Shown in pieces: positions 1 to 10,219 of a DNA stretch of 64,000 nucleotides; the stretch's first letter is position 1, and each line of letters begins with the position of its first letter. The notes under the pieces were generated by a model, which was not told where the DNA came from, searched no databases, and saw nothing but the letters and a program-made list of their open reading frames with translations. The translations under genes were made by a program, and so were the position numbers. The DNA is from an uncultured Pelagibacteraceae bacterium (GTDB lineage: Bacteria; Pseudomonadota; Alphaproteobacteria; Pelagibacterales; Pelagibacteraceae), in the NCBI GenBank assembly GCA_902551985.1, contig CACDFI010000004.1, forward strand, positions 62,001 to 126,000, in the 5' to 3' direction.

Positions 1-1124
1 TTAGCAATTCTAGACTCTTTTTCACCTTTCTGAATTCTACTTACCATCAGTTTATAATCTGTAACAGAAATTCCTAGTCTATTACTAATTTCAATTAATC
101 TATCCCTAATGTCTTTAAATTGGATTTTGTATTTTTGAAAAAATTTTTTCCAAACTTCATTTGTATCTAAGAAGTTTTTTAAATTTGGATTAATTTCATT
201 ACCAATATAAAATTTTATAAATTCTTCTCTAGAAATTTTTTCATTTAAAGCAAGTCTCAATAAGTTTCCTTCTAATGATATAATTTTACGATTTTCTACA
301 TAGTGTTTTTGAACTAATTCCTCTAAAACAGAGGGAGACAATTGTAAAGTTTTAATATTTTCTAAAATATCATCTACAATTTTTTTATAATTTTTTTCTT
401 TTGAGGATGAAAATTGTTTTGAATTTAGTACACAATCTAATTTTTCTTTTTGATACTTTATTAATTTATTATACTCTTTTGTTAAATTATATACAGTTTG
501 TAAAACCTTAGGTTTAATTTCTGTTTCCATGGCAGCAAGAGTTGGATTAAATTCATCATCATCTGAATTATTGCTACTATCATCATTATTTTGGTTATCA
601 CTTCCATCATCTGATTTTTTTTGTTTTGCGCTTTGTCCAGTATCCTCATCTTCCATATAATTTGTATCTATATCAATGATCTCTCTTACTAAAATTTCAT
701 CATTTTGAAGCTTAGTGTTCCATTCAAAAAACTGTTGCGCTGTAATTGGACTTTGAGAAAGTGCATTAAGCATAACATCTTTTCCTGCTTCTATTCTTTT
801 AGCAATAGCAATCTCTCCTTCTCTTGAAAGAAGCTCTACACCCCCCATTTCTCTGAGATACATTCTGATAGGATCATCACTTTTTTCAATGGACTTACCC
901 TCTTCTTTTGAGCCATTATCTTTTTTTCTTAAAACTTTAAAATCAGCTTTTTTTTCAACCAATATTATTTTTTCATTAAGAATATGTATGAAAGCCTGTT
1001 CCAAGTTTTCATGAGACAAGTTTCTTTTTCCTAAGGATTTATTCAGTTCTTCGTAAGTGATAAAGCCCCTATGGACACCTCTGCCCATCAGTCTTGCAAA
1101 TGATTTTGTAATTATTCGTTCCAC
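1..1124 (-). CDS. rpoD: RNA polymerase sigma factor RpoD, N-terminal part (partial)
   Basis: Primary sigma factor, which directs RNA polymerase to housekeeping promoters. About 374 codons are visible and the gene runs off the left edge. My translation begins MERIITKSFARLMGRG and continues into a region-1.1-like stretch (HRGFITYEELNKSLG). A region 1.2 block (DDPIRMYLREMGGVELLSREGEIAIAKRIE) follows, written here only as evidence of the sigma-70 signature. A non-conserved region then carries an acidic Asp/Asn/Ser-rich run around residues 165-185. The last visible codons approach region 2.1. The start is taken as GTG at 1124 because no in-frame ATG lies upstream before dnaG ends. It sits 65 bp downstream of dnaG on the same strand, the usual dnaG-rpoD pairing. 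Confidence 0.93.
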   Translation of the reverse strand, partial: MERIITKSFARLMGRGVHRGFITYEELNKSLGKRNLSHENLEQAFIHILNEKIILVEKKADFKVLRKKDNGSKEEGKSIEKSDDPIRMYLREMGGVELLSREGEIAIAKRIEAGKDVMLNALSQSPITAQQFFEWNTKLQNDEILVREIIDIDTNYMEDEDTGQSAKQKKSDDGSDNQNNDDSSNNSDDDEFNPTLAAMETEIKPKVLQTVYNLTKEYNKLIKYQKEKLDCVLNSKQFSSSKEKNYKKIVDDILENIKTLQLSPSVLEELVQKHYVENRKIISLEGNLLRLALNEKISREEFIKFYIGNEINPNLKNFLDTNEVWKKFFQKYKIQFKDIRDRLIEISNRLGISVTDYKLMVSRIQKGEKESRIA

Positions 1125-1189
1125 AATATAAAAGTCCAGAATGTATATAATGCTAAAATAGAAAAAATCTATGGGATTCTGATTATAAT

Positions 1190-2965
1190 TTAATTGATTT
1201 TTTGCAGTTTTTTAAGCTCTTTTAGTTCATTAAATGTTACTTCGCTCAAATCTTTAGAAAATCTTGATTCTAACTCCTCAATTCTTATTTCAAGCTCATA
1301 ATTTTTTAAATCCCTCACAAGCTCAGATAATATTTCAAGTATTTTTTCATCATCATTTAAGTTTTTAACTATTATATGTTTAATGGAGGCATACTTTAAG
1401 ACTCTTTCAATTAAAGTTTTATCAACATTTATATTTTCAATCTCCGTAATTTCAAAGTTGTTTGATTGAGATAAAATTTCACTTAAAAGTAGTTTATTTT
1501 CACTACTAAATAATTTAACATTTTCGATTAAATTAAAATTATCTTTAATTAATTTAGGTTTTTTTAATAAAATATATAAAAATGAAAACTCTTTAAGATC
1601 AATAGCTTTTAAAGACTTAGTTTCATTATAATAATTTTGAGTGGATTTAAGGGATTTGGTATTTTTTTGGTAATTTTTTGTGTATTTTAAGTTTACATTT
1701 GGAGTTAATTCTGAAATTTTCTCTAAAAAAAATTCAAGCACATATTTTCTAATAAATTCATCTTTAATGGTTGAAGAAATAGATCTTAATTTTTTCTCAA
1801 AAATAGCTCTTGAGGATGGACTATTATCCATATTTTCAAAATAATGATTAAAAATAAACTTATAAATAGAAACTGAATTACTTTTGGAAAATTCTAAAAA
1901 AAAGTCTTTTCCTTTCTCATTTACAAAACTATCTGGGTCGTGATTATCTGGTAAAAATAAAAACGAAATATTTTTCTCTGGTTTTAATTCAATTATAGAA
2001 TTTTCCGCTGCTCTTAAAGCCGCTTTGTATCCACTGTCATCACCATCAAAGCATATAACTACTTCATCAAAAAACTGATTTAAAGTTAAAATTTGTCTGC
2101 TTGTTAAAGATGTACCTAAATTTGCAACAACATTATCAATTTTATTTTTACTCAACCCAATTACATCCATATAACCTTCAACTAAAAAAATATTATTTAA
2201 ATTATTTGATAATTTACGTGCAGAATCTAAATTAAAAAGATTTGATCCTTTTTTAAAAAATGGGGTTTCAGGAGAATTTATATACTTTGCCAAATATTTA
2301 TTGTCTTTTAAAATTCTGCCTCCAACAGCAATTGGATCACCTGAAATATTTTTAATTGGAAATAATACTCTTTCTCTAAACCTTGATACATATTTTTTTT
2401 TATTTTCATCAAAATAAAATAAGCCAGTATCTTTTATATCATTCTCGTTGTGCTCCTTAAATATATTTTCTTGAAAATTTAAATCATTAGTATCAAAACC
2501 AATTTTAAATTTTTGAACTTCCTCCTTAGTTAATCCTCTTTTTTTTAGGTAATCTTTAGCGGTAATCGAATTTGAATTTTTTAACAACTCATTATGATAA
2601 TGGTCTATATATTTATTAAATATTGACTTATAACTGTTCCATTTTTTCTCTCTAATCTCATCTTCTTTTGAAAAAGTGTAAGGTCTCATTCCAGCAAGAT
2701 TTGCAAGTGACTTTACTGCTTCCCCAAATTTTAAATTTTGTGTTTTCATCACAAAATCAAATATGTTGCCATGTTCTGCAGTACTAAAACAGTGATAAAA
2801 TTCTTTTTCATCATTTACGGTAAAAGAAGGGGTTTTCTCAGTTTTGAACGGAGATAGACCTACAAACTCCTTACCTCTTTTTTTTAAAGTAACAGTTTTT
2901 GAAACAACTGTTGAAACCTTAAGTCTTGTTTTTATTTCCTCTAAATACTCTTTAGGATACTTCAT
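1190..2965 (-). CDS. dnaG: DNA primase DnaG with degenerate zinc-binding domain
   Basis: Synthesises RNA primers for the replication fork. Length (591 aa) is normal for bacterial primases. The N-terminal CHC2-type domain is recognisable (EKTPSFTV, YHCF), but the zinc ligands are mostly gone: the usual CPFH is SPFK (Ser38, Lys41) and of the later Cys pair only Cys59 remains. The Toprim core is intact, with LVEGYMDV near residue 260 and the acidic FDGDDSG near residue 305. The C-terminal DnaB-binding region is poorly conserved by eye. The ATG overlaps the stop of the YqeY-like gene by 4 nt, and rpoD follows, so the three genes probably form one operon. Confidence 0.97.
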   Translation of the reverse strand: MKYPKEYLEEIKTRLKVSTVVSKTVTLKKRGKEFVGLSPFKTEKTPSFTVNDEKEFYHCFSTAEHGNIFDFVMKTQNLKFGEAVKSLANLAGMRPYTFSKEDEIREKKWNSYKSIFNKYIDHYHNELLKNSNSITAKDYLKKRGLTKEEVQKFKIGFDTNDLNFQENIFKEHNENDIKDTGLFYFDENKKKYVSRFRERVLFPIKNISGDPIAVGGRILKDNKYLAKYINSPETPFFKKGSNLFNLDSARKLSNNLNNIFLVEGYMDVIGLSKNKIDNVVANLGTSLTSRQILTLNQFFDEVVICFDGDDSGYKAALRAAENSIIELKPEKNISFLFLPDNHDPDSFVNEKGKDFFLEFSKSNSVSIYKFIFNHYFENMDNSPSSRAIFEKKLRSISSTIKDEFIRKYVLEFFLEKISELTPNVNLKYTKNYQKNTKSLKSTQNYYNETKSLKAIDLKEFSFLYILLKKPKLIKDNFNLIENVKLFSSENKLLLSEILSQSNNFEITEIENINVDKTLIERVLKYASIKHIIVKNLNDDEKILEILSELVRDLKNYELEIRIEELESRFSKDLSEVTFNELKELKKLQKIN

Positions 2966-3426
2966 TTTTGATTTAGCAATTCTTTTATAATTGCTCCAGC
3001 TTTAGAGAAGTCAATATTATCAGCATTATTTTTTTTTAATTCACCCATTACTTTACCCATATCTTTAATTGAACTCGCTCCGGTAGAATTAATAATTTCA
3101 GAGCATAATTTTTTAGTATCTTCATCGCTAAGTTGTTTTGGTAAATATTGACTTATTACTTCTATTTCTTTTTCTTCTACTTCTTGAAGTTCTTTTCTGT
3201 TATTCTTTTTGTACATTTCTATTGATTCGGATCTTTGCTTTATCATTTTTTTTAAAAGCTTTTTAATATCCTCGTCATTAGTCTCTTTTTTATCTGCTTT
3301 AGATCTATTGCTAATATCTAAATCCTTAATACCTGATAAAATTAACCTATAAGTTGATATTTTATTTTTATCCTTAGCTTTTAAAGCAATTTTATAGTCT
3401 GTTTCAATTTTTTCCCTCAAGCTCAT
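2962..3426 (-). CDS. GatB/YqeY domain-containing protein
   Basis: A 154-aa protein of the YqeY family, a stand-alone relative of the C-terminal tRNA-binding tail domain of GatB (the amidotransferase that makes Gln-tRNA and Asn-tRNA). The typical N-terminus (LREKIETDYKIALKAKDK), the central QYLPKQLSDE segment and the C-terminal GKVMGELKK block are visible. The exact cellular role of the family is not settled. It is the first gene of the dnaG-rpoD transcription unit, an arrangement common in alphaproteobacteria, and it is divergent from carA across a 124-bp gap that must hold the promoters for both directions. The start is ATG at 3426. Confidence 0.93.
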   Translation of the reverse strand: MSLREKIETDYKIALKAKDKNKISTYRLILSGIKDLDISNRSKADKKETNDEDIKKLLKKMIKQRSESIEMYKKNNRKELQEVEEKEIEVISQYLPKQLSDEDTKKLCSEIINSTGASSIKDMGKVMGELKKNNADNIDFSKAGAIIKELLNQK

Positions 3427-3500
3427 AGTATAATTTTATCGCATCAAGAAAATTCTTCAAAAAGAAAAAAAAATTTTTTACACAATATACATTAGATGTG

Positions 3501-3529
3501 TTGCGCAAAAAAAGGTTTTATTGTATAGA
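3501..3529 (+). promoter_or_regulatory. Possible sigma-70 promoter for carAB
   Basis: TTGCGC (3501-3506), a 17-bp spacer and TATAGA (3524-3529) lie upstream of carA. The spacing is ideal, but each hexamer matches the consensus only partly. The predicted start of transcription is near 3536, giving a leader of about 15 nt. This is seen in sequence only and is not tested. Confidence 0.4.
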
Positions 3530-3550
3530 CCTTTAACTCATGAGTTGTAA

Positions 3551-4744
3551 TTGAACAAAAAACAAAAAATTAAAATTGCAATTAAACATCAATTTCCAAC
3601 AGGTATTTTAGTTCTAGATAACAAGATATTTTTTAGAGGTATTGGTCTTGGATATGAAGGTACAGCAACTGGAGAAGTTTGTTTTAACACTTCTTTAACT
3701 GGATACCAAGAGATCATATCGGACCCTTCGTATGCTGGCCAAATTATTAATTTTACATTTCCACATATTGGAAATGTTGGAACCAACAATGATGATTTAG
3801 AGTCTGATAAAATTTGGACGAGAGGCGCAATATTTAATTCTGAGATTACTTCTCCCTCAAATTACAGAGCTTTAAAAACTTTAGATGAATGGCTAAAAAA
3901 AAATAAAATAGTTGGAATGACTGGATTAGATACAAGAAGCTTAACAAATTTTATACGTGATAAAGGTGCTCCAAAAGGAACGATATCTAATAACAGAAAA
4001 GGTAAATTTAATATTAAAAAATTAATTAATAATTCAATTAAATGGCCTGGACTGGATGGCCTAGATCTTGCAAATGAAGTTTCAACAAAAAAAACATATT
4101 CATGGAAAGGTTTTAAAACTTGGAGAAAAGAAACTGGATATAAAAAAAATACCAAAAAAATATTTAAGATAGTTGCAATTGATTATGGAATAAAAAAAAA
4201 TATTTTAAGATATTTTTCTGATTATAATTGTGATGTAAAAGTTGTTTCTTGCAAGACAACCGCTGAGGAGATTTCAAAATTAAAACCAGATGGAATTTTT
4301 TTGTCGAATGGACCTGGAGACCCGGCAGCAACTGGTAAATATGCAATTAAAACTATACAAAAATTAATTAAAAAGGATTACCCTATATTTGGTATTTGTT
4401 TGGGTCATCAAATTTTAGCGTTGGCATTAAATGCTAAAACAAAAAAAATGAAATTAGGTCATAGAGGGGCAAATCATCCTGTAAAAAATTTACTCAACAA
4501 TAAAGTAGAGATCACAAGTCAGAACCATGGTTTTGAAGTAATAGAAAAAAGCTTATCTAAAAAAATTCAAATAACTCATAAGTCACTTTTTGATAATACT
4601 ATTGAAGGAATAAGATTGAAAAATAGACCAGTTTTTTCAGTTCAATACCATCCTGAAGCAAATCCGGGACCACAGGATAGTCAATACTTATTCAAAAATT
4701 TTATTCAAGACGTGAAAAAATATGCCAAAAAGAAAAGACATTAA
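3551..4744 (+). CDS. carA: Carbamoyl-phosphate synthase small subunit (glutaminase)
   Basis: Hydrolyses glutamine and channels ammonia to CarB for carbamoyl phosphate, the precursor of pyrimidines and arginine. The N-terminal small-subunit domain ([19 protein letters not shown]) is followed by a class I glutamine amidotransferase domain. The nucleophile Cys283 lies in GICLGHQ, and the His367/Glu369 pair lies in QYHPEA near the C-terminus. Length (397 aa) is normal. The start is TTG at 3551: the codon directly upstream in frame is a stop (TAA) and no ATG precedes the conserved core. The 3' end overlaps carB by 23 nt. Confidence 0.97.
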   Translation: MNKKQKIKIAIKHQFPTGILVLDNKIFFRGIGLGYEGTATGEVCFNTSLTGYQEIISDPSYAGQIINFTFPHIGNVGTNNDDLESDKIWTRGAIFNSEITSPSNYRALKTLDEWLKKNKIVGMTGLDTRSLTNFIRDKGAPKGTISNNRKGKFNIKKLINNSIKWPGLDGLDLANEVSTKKTYSWKGFKTWRKETGYKKNTKKIFKIVAIDYGIKKNILRYFSDYNCDVKVVSCKTTAEEISKLKPDGIFLSNGPGDPAATGKYAIKTIQKLIKKDYPIFGICLGHQILALALNAKTKKMKLGHRGANHPVKNLLNNKVEITSQNHGFEVIEKSLSKKIQITHKSLFDNTIEGIRLKNRPVFSVQYHPEANPGPQDSQYLFKNFIQDVKKYAKKKRH

Positions 4745-7700
4745 AAAAATATTAGTTATTGGTGCAGGTCCTATAATAATTGGACAAGCATGCGAATTTG
4801 ATTATTCAGGCACACAAGCCTGCAAGGCACTTAAAGATGAAGGTTTTGAGGTGGTATTAATAAATTCAAATCCTGCAACTATTATGACTGACCCTGGAGT
4901 TGCTGACAAAACTTACATAGAGCCTATTACAATTCCAGTTCTTGAAGAAGTGATTAAAAAAGAAAAGCCTAATGCAATTCTACCAACCATGGGTGGCCAG
5001 ACAGCCTTAAATTTAGCAATAAGTGCTGAAAAATCTGGTCTTTTACAAAAATACAAAATTGAGTTAATAGGTGCAAAATCAAAAGCAATTGAAAACGCTG
5101 AAGATAGAAAAAAGTTCAGAAAAAATATGTCTGACATTGGTTTAGATTTACCCAAATCAAGGATCATAAATAATTTCAAAGATGCCTCAAAATGTTTAAG
5201 AGAAATTGGTTTGCCAGCAATTATTAGACCTTCATTCACATTAGGTGGATTAGGTGGAGGAATTGCAAAAAGTAAAAAAGAATTCTTTAAACTTGTTAAA
5301 AATGGAATGAATGAGTCACCTCAAAATCAAGTTTTAATTGAAGAGTCTTTAGAGGGATGGAAAGAGTTTGAAATGGAGGTTGTAAGAGATAGAAATGACA
5401 ACTGTATAATCATTTGTTCTATAGAAAATGTAGATCCAATGGGAATACATACTGGGGATTCAATTACTGTTGCTCCAGCATTAACGCTTACTGATAAAGA
5501 ATACCAAGTCATGAGAAATGCCTCTATTGCTTGTTTGAGAAAAATTGGTGTTGAGACAGGAGGGTCAAATGTGCAGTTTGCAATAAACCCTAGAAATGGA
5601 AGAATGGTTATAATTGAGATGAACCCTAGGGTATCGAGATCTTCAGCTCTAGCCTCAAAAGCCACAGGTTTTCCAATTGCAAAGGTAGCTGCTAAACTCG
5701 CAGTTGGATACACTCTTGATGAATTAAAAAATGAGATAACAAAAGTAACGCCCGCTTCATTTGAACCAACAATTGATTATGTGGTAACAAAAATACCTAG
5801 ATTTACATTTGAGAAATTTTCTGACACCAAACCTGTACTTGGAACTTCAATGAGATCGGTTGGTGAAGCAATGGCAATTGGTAGAAACTTTAAAGAGTCC
5901 TTTCAAAAAGCTTTAGTTTCATTAGAAACTGGATTATCTGGATTGGACAATTTTTTTAATTATTCAAAAAAAGAGATTTTAAAAAATTTAAAAGTAAGCG
6001 TTCCAAATAGACTACTGTTAATTGGTGAAGCTTTTAGAAAAAATATTCCATTAAATATAATATATAAACTATCAAAAGTTGATCCTTGGTTCTTAAATCA
6101 AATCAAAGATCTTGTTAATGAAGAAAAAAATGTAATTAAGAAAGGAATTCCAACAACATATAATGAGTTTAATAGAATTAAATCTATTGGTTTTTCAGAC
6201 AAAAAATTATCAAAACTTACAGGAATTAAAGAGAAAATAGTTAGATCTAAAAGAGTTGCTCTTAAAGTTTTGCCTGTCTTTAAAAAAGTAGATACTTGTG
6301 CAGCTGAATTTAAATCCTTTACTCCATACATGTATTCAACGTATCAAAGAAATTTTTCATTGAATACTGAGTGTGAGGCTGATCCTAGTAATAAGAAAAA
6401 AATAATTATTCTTGGAGGAGGTCCAAATAGAATCGGACAAGGAATAGAGTTTGATTATTGCTGTTGTCAGGCAAGCTTTTCTCTTAAGGAAGCTGGATTT
6501 GAGACAATTATGGTAAATTGCAACCCTGAAACTGTTTCGACAGATTATGATACAAGTGATAGATTATACTTTGAGCCTCTTATAGAGGAATATGTTCAAA
6601 ATATTATTATAAAAGAAAAGTCAAAAGGAAATCTTATTGGAGTTATTGCTCAATTTGGAGGTCAAACTCCAATTAAGTTGGCAAAATTTTTACATGAAAA
6701 TAAATTACCAATACTTGGTACTCAATATGGCTCAATTGATTTAGCAGAGGATAGAGATCGTTTCAGAGATCTATTAATCAAACTGAATTTAAGACAAGCA
6801 AAAAGTGGTATTGCTAATAAGTTTGATCAAGCGATTAAAATAAGTGAAGAAATTGGACTACCGGTTGTTGTCAGACCTTCGTATGTTCTGGGTGGACGAG
6901 CGATGGAAATAGTTCATGATAAAAGTCAGCTTAAAAAATTTGTTAATGAAGCATTTAAAGCTTCAGAACAAAATCCAATTTTAATAGATAAATTTATAGA
7001 TCATGCCATGGAAGTTGATGTAGATGCTATCTCTGATGGTAAGGATGTTTATGTTGCGGGTATCATGCAGCACATTGAGGAGGCAGGGGTACATTCTGGG
7101 GACTCGGCTTGCTGCTTACCTCCGGTATCAATCAAAGATAATCTTTTAAAAGAAATTAAAATCCAAACTAGAAAATTAGCATTAGCGTTAAAGGTTAAAG
7201 GGCTTTTAAATATTCAATTTGCAATAAAAAAGGATGAAATATTTGTTATAGAAGTAAACCCAAGAGCAAGTAGAACGGTTCCATTTGTCTCAAAAGCTAA
7301 TGGGGTTCCACTGGCGAAAATTGCATCGAGAATAATGGCAGGAGAAAAACTTTCAAGGTACAAATTAAAATATAAAACCAATAAAAAATTTGCAGTCAAA
7401 GAAGCAGTATTTCCCTTCAATAAATTTCCAGATAGCGATCTTTTGCTTGGACCAGAAATGAAATCTACTGGAGAAGTGATGGGGTTTGATGATGACTTTG
7501 GTATGGCAATAGCCAAAAGTCAAATTGCAGCAGCAAATTCATTACCAACAAAAGGTTTAGCATTTTTATCTGTTAAAGACTCTCATAAACAAGAAATAAT
7601 TGGTATTGCACAAAGGTTATTAAAATTAGGGTTTTCTTTATCAGCAACTAAAGGAACTGCAGATATATTAATTAAAAATGGTATGAAGTGCAGAAAAATT

Positions 7701-7946
7701 AATAAAGTGAGTAGTGGTAAACCTCATATAGTAGATGTACTTAATTCAAAAAAAATCTCATTGGTAATAAATACTGGTGGTGGAAATAGTGAAAATAGAA
7801 TAAGTGATGCAAAGGCTTTAAGAAGAGGAACTTTGGCTAATAAAATTCCTTATTGTACAAATATGTCTACTGCATATTCATTTTTAGAAGCAATTAATGC
7901 TCTAAAAACGAAAAAACTTAAAGTTAAAGCCCTACAAGAAAACTAA
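4722..7946 (+). CDS. carB: Carbamoyl-phosphate synthase large subunit
   Basis: Makes carbamoyl phosphate from bicarbonate, ammonia and two ATP. At 1074 aa it has the standard duplicated architecture. The first carboxy-phosphate half has its pre-ATP-grasp motif near residue 13 ([18 protein letters not shown]). The second carbamate-kinase half repeats this near residue 560 ([17 protein letters not shown]). Both ATP-grasp domains retain the glycine-rich loop ([24 protein letters not shown]). A C-terminal MGS-like allosteric domain ends the protein. It is coupled to carA by a 23-nt overlap. The stop (TAA) shares 4 nt with the stop of the convergent ATP-grasp gene, so no space remains for a terminator. 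Confidence 0.98.
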   Translation: MPKRKDIKKILVIGAGPIIIGQACEFDYSGTQACKALKDEGFEVVLINSNPATIMTDPGVADKTYIEPITIPVLEEVIKKEKPNAILPTMGGQTALNLAISAEKSGLLQKYKIELIGAKSKAIENAEDRKKFRKNMSDIGLDLPKSRIINNFKDASKCLREIGLPAIIRPSFTLGGLGGGIAKSKKEFFKLVKNGMNESPQNQVLIEESLEGWKEFEMEVVRDRNDNCIIICSIENVDPMGIHTGDSITVAPALTLTDKEYQVMRNASIACLRKIGVETGGSNVQFAINPRNGRMVIIEMNPRVSRSSALASKATGFPIAKVAAKLAVGYTLDELKNEITKVTPASFEPTIDYVVTKIPRFTFEKFSDTKPVLGTSMRSVGEAMAIGRNFKESFQKALVSLETGLSGLDNFFNYSKKEILKNLKVSVPNRLLLIGEAFRKNIPLNIIYKLSKVDPWFLNQIKDLVNEEKNVIKKGIPTTYNEFNRIKSIGFSDKKLSKLTGIKEKIVRSKRVALKVLPVFKKVDTCAAEFKSFTPYMYSTYQRNFSLNTECEADPSNKKKIIILGGGPNRIGQGIEFDYCCCQASFSLKEAGFETIMVNCNPETVSTDYDTSDRLYFEPLIEEYVQNIIIKEKSKGNLIGVIAQFGGQTPIKLAKFLHENKLPILGTQYGSIDLAEDRDRFRDLLIKLNLRQAKSGIANKFDQAIKISEEIGLPVVVRPSYVLGGRAMEIVHDKSQLKKFVNEAFKASEQNPILIDKFIDHAMEVDVDAISDGKDVYVAGIMQHIEEAGVHSGDSACCLPPVSIKDNLLKEIKIQTRKLALALKVKGLLNIQFAIKKDEIFVIEVNPRASRTVPFVSKANGVPLAKIASRIMAGEKLSRYKLKYKTNKKFAVKEAVFPFNKFPDSDLLLGPEMKSTGEVMGFDDDFGMAIAKSQIAAANSLPTKGLAFLSVKDSHKQEIIGIAQRLLKLGFSLSATKGTADILIKNGMKCRKINKVSSGKPHIVDVLNSKKISLVINTGGGNSENRISDAKALRRGTLANKIPYCTNMSTAYSFLEAINALKTKKLKVKALQEN

Positions 7947-9388
7947 GCATCCACAACCATTGTATCTTTAGACCCACCTCCTTGAGAACTATTTACTATT
8001 GTACTTCCTTTCCTCAAAGCAACTCTTGTAAGACCGCCAGTTGTAACATAGGAAGTTTTGCCAGTTAATATAAAAGGCCTTAAATCCAAATGTCTTGGCT
8101 CAATACCATTTTCACAAATAGTTGGTATTGTTGACAATATTTCTAAAGGTTGGGCTACGAAATCTCGAGGGTTTTTTTTAATCTTTTTTACCATCTCATC
8201 ACGCTCTTTTTTTGGTGCCTTTGGTCCAATCATTATTCCATATCCACCTGAAGCGTTTGCTGGTTTAACAACAAGCTTAGCTATATTTTCAATTACATGT
8301 TGCCTATGAACTTTGTTTTCACACAAAAATGTTTCTACTTGGTTAAGTTTAGGTTGCTCTCCTAAATAATAGACAATCATTTTATTTACGTAAGAATATA
8401 CAGCCTTATCATCTGCTACACCAGTTCCTAAGGCATTAATAATGCCAACATTTCCCTTTTTCCAACATTTAAACAAACCTGGGACCCCAATAAGTGATTC
8501 TTTATTAAATACTTTTGGATCAAGAAAAGTATCATCCAATCTTCTATATATACAATCAACTTTTAATTTTCCTTTTACTGTTTTCATATAAACAAAATCG
8601 TTTTCAACAAATAAATCTTTACCTTCAACCAAGGCTATTCCCATTTGTTGAGCTAAAAATGAATGTTCAAAGTAAGCTGAATTGTAAATACCTGGAGTCA
8701 AAACAACCATATGAGGATTGTCAGTTTTTTTTGGTATGCACTCAACCATACTTTGGTAAAGTTTATTTGAATATTGGTGGATAGAGGAAACTTTATATCG
8801 AGTAAATAATTCAGGAAATACGTCTCTCATTACCATTCTATTTTCCAACATATAGGATACACCAGACGGGACACGTAAATTATCCTCAAGAACTAGGTAT
8901 TCCCCATTAATATTTCGTATTAAATCAATTCCTGATATATTTGCCCAAGCTTTATACTTTGGAGAAAAACCTTCACATTCTTTTAAATAATAAGGTGAGT
9001 TAAATATTAATTCTTTTGGTACAACCTTATCCTTAAAAATTTTTTTTTTATTATAAACGTCATCTATAAATAAATTTAAGGCTTTTACTCTTTGAATTAA
9101 TCCTCTTGATATTTTATTCCATTGAGACTTTGGAATAATTCTTGGTATTATATCTAATGGCCACTTTTTTTCCTCTGCTCTATTATTTGCTGCATAAACT
9201 CTAAAATTAATACCTCTTGCACTTATTGTACTTTGACAATTTTTTTCAATTTCTTGAAGTTTTTTTGTTCCATGTCTTTCTAATATACCAGTCATTATTC
9301 TGGCATGTTTTCTAATCTTATTTTCATCTGTCAAATATCCATCGTATGCAGATTTTGAGTCATAACTTTTCCATATAGAACCAGACAT
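7943..9388 (-). CDS. Circularly permuted ATP-grasp protein (COG2308 type)
   Basis: A 481-aa protein of the circularly permuted ATP-grasp family (DUF404/DUF407 type). Recognisable features are the N-terminal [18 protein letters not shown] region, [18 protein letters not shown] near residue 170, and the ATP-grasp core [16 protein letters not shown] near residue 372. The C-terminus ends in the Gly/Ser-rich [16 protein letters not shown]. Relatives are thought to be peptide or amide ligases, with the substrate unknown. In other genomes the gene usually travels with an alpha-E protein, a transglutaminase-like protein and an Anbu protease. Here only Anbu is adjacent, divergent across 105 bp. The ATG is at 9388. 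Confidence 0.88.
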   Translation of the reverse strand: MSGSIWKSYDSKSAYDGYLTDENKIRKHARIMTGILERHGTKKLQEIEKNCQSTISARGINFRVYAANNRAEEKKWPLDIIPRIIPKSQWNKISRGLIQRVKALNLFIDDVYNKKKIFKDKVVPKELIFNSPYYLKECEGFSPKYKAWANISGIDLIRNINGEYLVLEDNLRVPSGVSYMLENRMVMRDVFPELFTRYKVSSIHQYSNKLYQSMVECIPKKTDNPHMVVLTPGIYNSAYFEHSFLAQQMGIALVEGKDLFVENDFVYMKTVKGKLKVDCIYRRLDDTFLDPKVFNKESLIGVPGLFKCWKKGNVGIINALGTGVADDKAVYSYVNKMIVYYLGEQPKLNQVETFLCENKVHRQHVIENIAKLVVKPANASGGYGIMIGPKAPKKERDEMVKKIKKNPRDFVAQPLEILSTIPTICENGIEPRHLDLRPFILTGKTSYVTTGGLTRVALRKGSTIVNSSQGGGSKDTMVVDA

Positions 9389-9444
9389 TCTACAATTTTT
9401 GATAAAATAAATTGCAAAACAATTGCTAAATACAAATAGCTGCT

Positions 9445-9474
9445 ATGACATAAAATATTTGATAATTATGTCAT
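9445..9474. promoter_or_regulatory. Inverted repeat, operator-like, between ATP-grasp and anbu genes
   Basis: A perfect 9-bp inverted repeat: ATGACATAA at 9445-9453 and TTATGTCAT at 9466-9474, separated by 12 bp. The right arm falls inside the spacer of the candidate anbu promoter, a position expected for a regulator binding site. The repeat is too AT-rich and widely spaced for an intrinsic terminator, and no T-tract follows. The cognate regulator is unknown. Confidence 0.45.
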
Positions 9475-9487
9475 TTTTAAATAAAAA
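9459..9487 (+). promoter_or_regulatory. Possible sigma-70 promoter for the anbu gene
   Basis: TTGATA (9459-9464), a 17-bp spacer and TAAAAA (9482-9487). The -35 matches five of six consensus positions and the -10 four of six. The predicted transcription start falls on or next to the ATG at 9494, so the message could be leaderless. Confidence 0.4.
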
Positions 9488-9493
9488 TCGCTC

Positions 9494-10219
9494 ATGACAT
9501 ACTGTATTGGAATTAAAACAAACGAAGGGCTAGTCTTCGCATCAGATTCGAGAACTAATGCAGGTTTAGATAATGTAAATATTTATTCAAAAATGTTTAC
9601 TCATGATGTTGGCGATAGAACAATAGTAATGGTAACGTCGGGTAATTTAGGAACATCGCAGGCTGTTTACAAATCTGTAGAGAAGGATTTAAAAAGTTCA
9701 TCGGGGATACTTAATTTAAATACGTGCAAAGACTTTGAACAAATTGCATCTTATGTAGGAAGTCTAAATATAAAACATTCATCTCCTCAAGGGATAAATA
9801 CTGATGATGTACTTTTAGGTTCAACTTTTATAATAGGTGGTCAAATAAAAGGACAAAAGCCAGAGCTTTATCTAATATATCCTCAAGGAAACTATATAAG
9901 ACCAGCAGATAGTAAACCTTATCTTGTAATTGGTGAAGTTAAATATGGCAAACCAATACTTGATAGAGTTATTAAACCAGATGTATCAATTGGTGATGCA
10001 TCAAGGTGTGCACTAATTTCTATGGACTCTACTTTAAAAAGTGACTTAACCGTAGGTCCACCTATTGATTTTGCAATTTACAAAAAAGACGAAAATAAAT
10101 TGGCATCATTAAAATGTTTAAGTTTAAATGATGAAGATTATTCTAAAGTCTGTAACACTTGGTCTGAGGGAATTTATAAAGTATTTGATACATTTCCTAG
10201 ATTTGATTGGGAAAATTAA
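9494..10219 (+). CDS. Anbu-type proteasome-like peptidase (COG3484)
   Basis: A 241-aa homologue of proteasome beta subunits and HslV, of the Anbu (ancestral beta-subunit) type. The sequence starts MTYCIGI, so removal of Met would expose an N-terminal Thr nucleophile. The Asp17-equivalent is in VFASDSRTNAG, a strong family signature, and a Lys follows at about position 32 of the mature chain. Relatives assemble into barrel or open-ring particles, but the physiological substrate is unknown. It is divergent from the ATP-grasp gene, its usual genomic partner, and convergent with an oxygenase gene with which it shares a 4-nt stop overlap (TTAA). Confidence 0.9.
   Translation: MTYCIGIKTNEGLVFASDSRTNAGLDNVNIYSKMFTHDVGDRTIVMVTSGNLGTSQAVYKSVEKDLKSSSGILNLNTCKDFEQIASYVGSLNIKHSSPQGINTDDVLLGSTFIIGGQIKGQKPELYLIYPQGNYIRPADSKPYLVIGEVKYGKPILDRVIKPDVSIGDASRCALISMDSTLKSDLTVGPPIDFAIYKKDENKLASLKCLSLNDEDYSKVCNTWSEGIYKVFDTFPRFDWEN

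Noticed and set aside
3535..3548. Small palindrome (ACTCATGAGT) just upstream of carA, considered as an operator or a start codon context
   Set aside because: The ATG inside it is out of frame with carA, and a 10-bp palindrome alone is weak evidence in this composition.
3589..7516. Several long antisense frames across carA and carB
   Set aside because: They lie wholly within two clear, conserved genes, have no recognisable motifs and arise from the codon pattern of the sense strand.
8058..8784. Plus-strand frames opposite the ATP-grasp gene
   Set aside because: They are shadows of a conserved protein on the minus strand, with no start signal or family resemblance.
9494..9500. A third ATGACAT copy at the anbu start, considered as an extra operator half-site
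   Set aside because: It is the start codon region itself (Met-Thr-Tyr), fixed by the need for an N-terminal Thr, so it is better explained by coding constraint.
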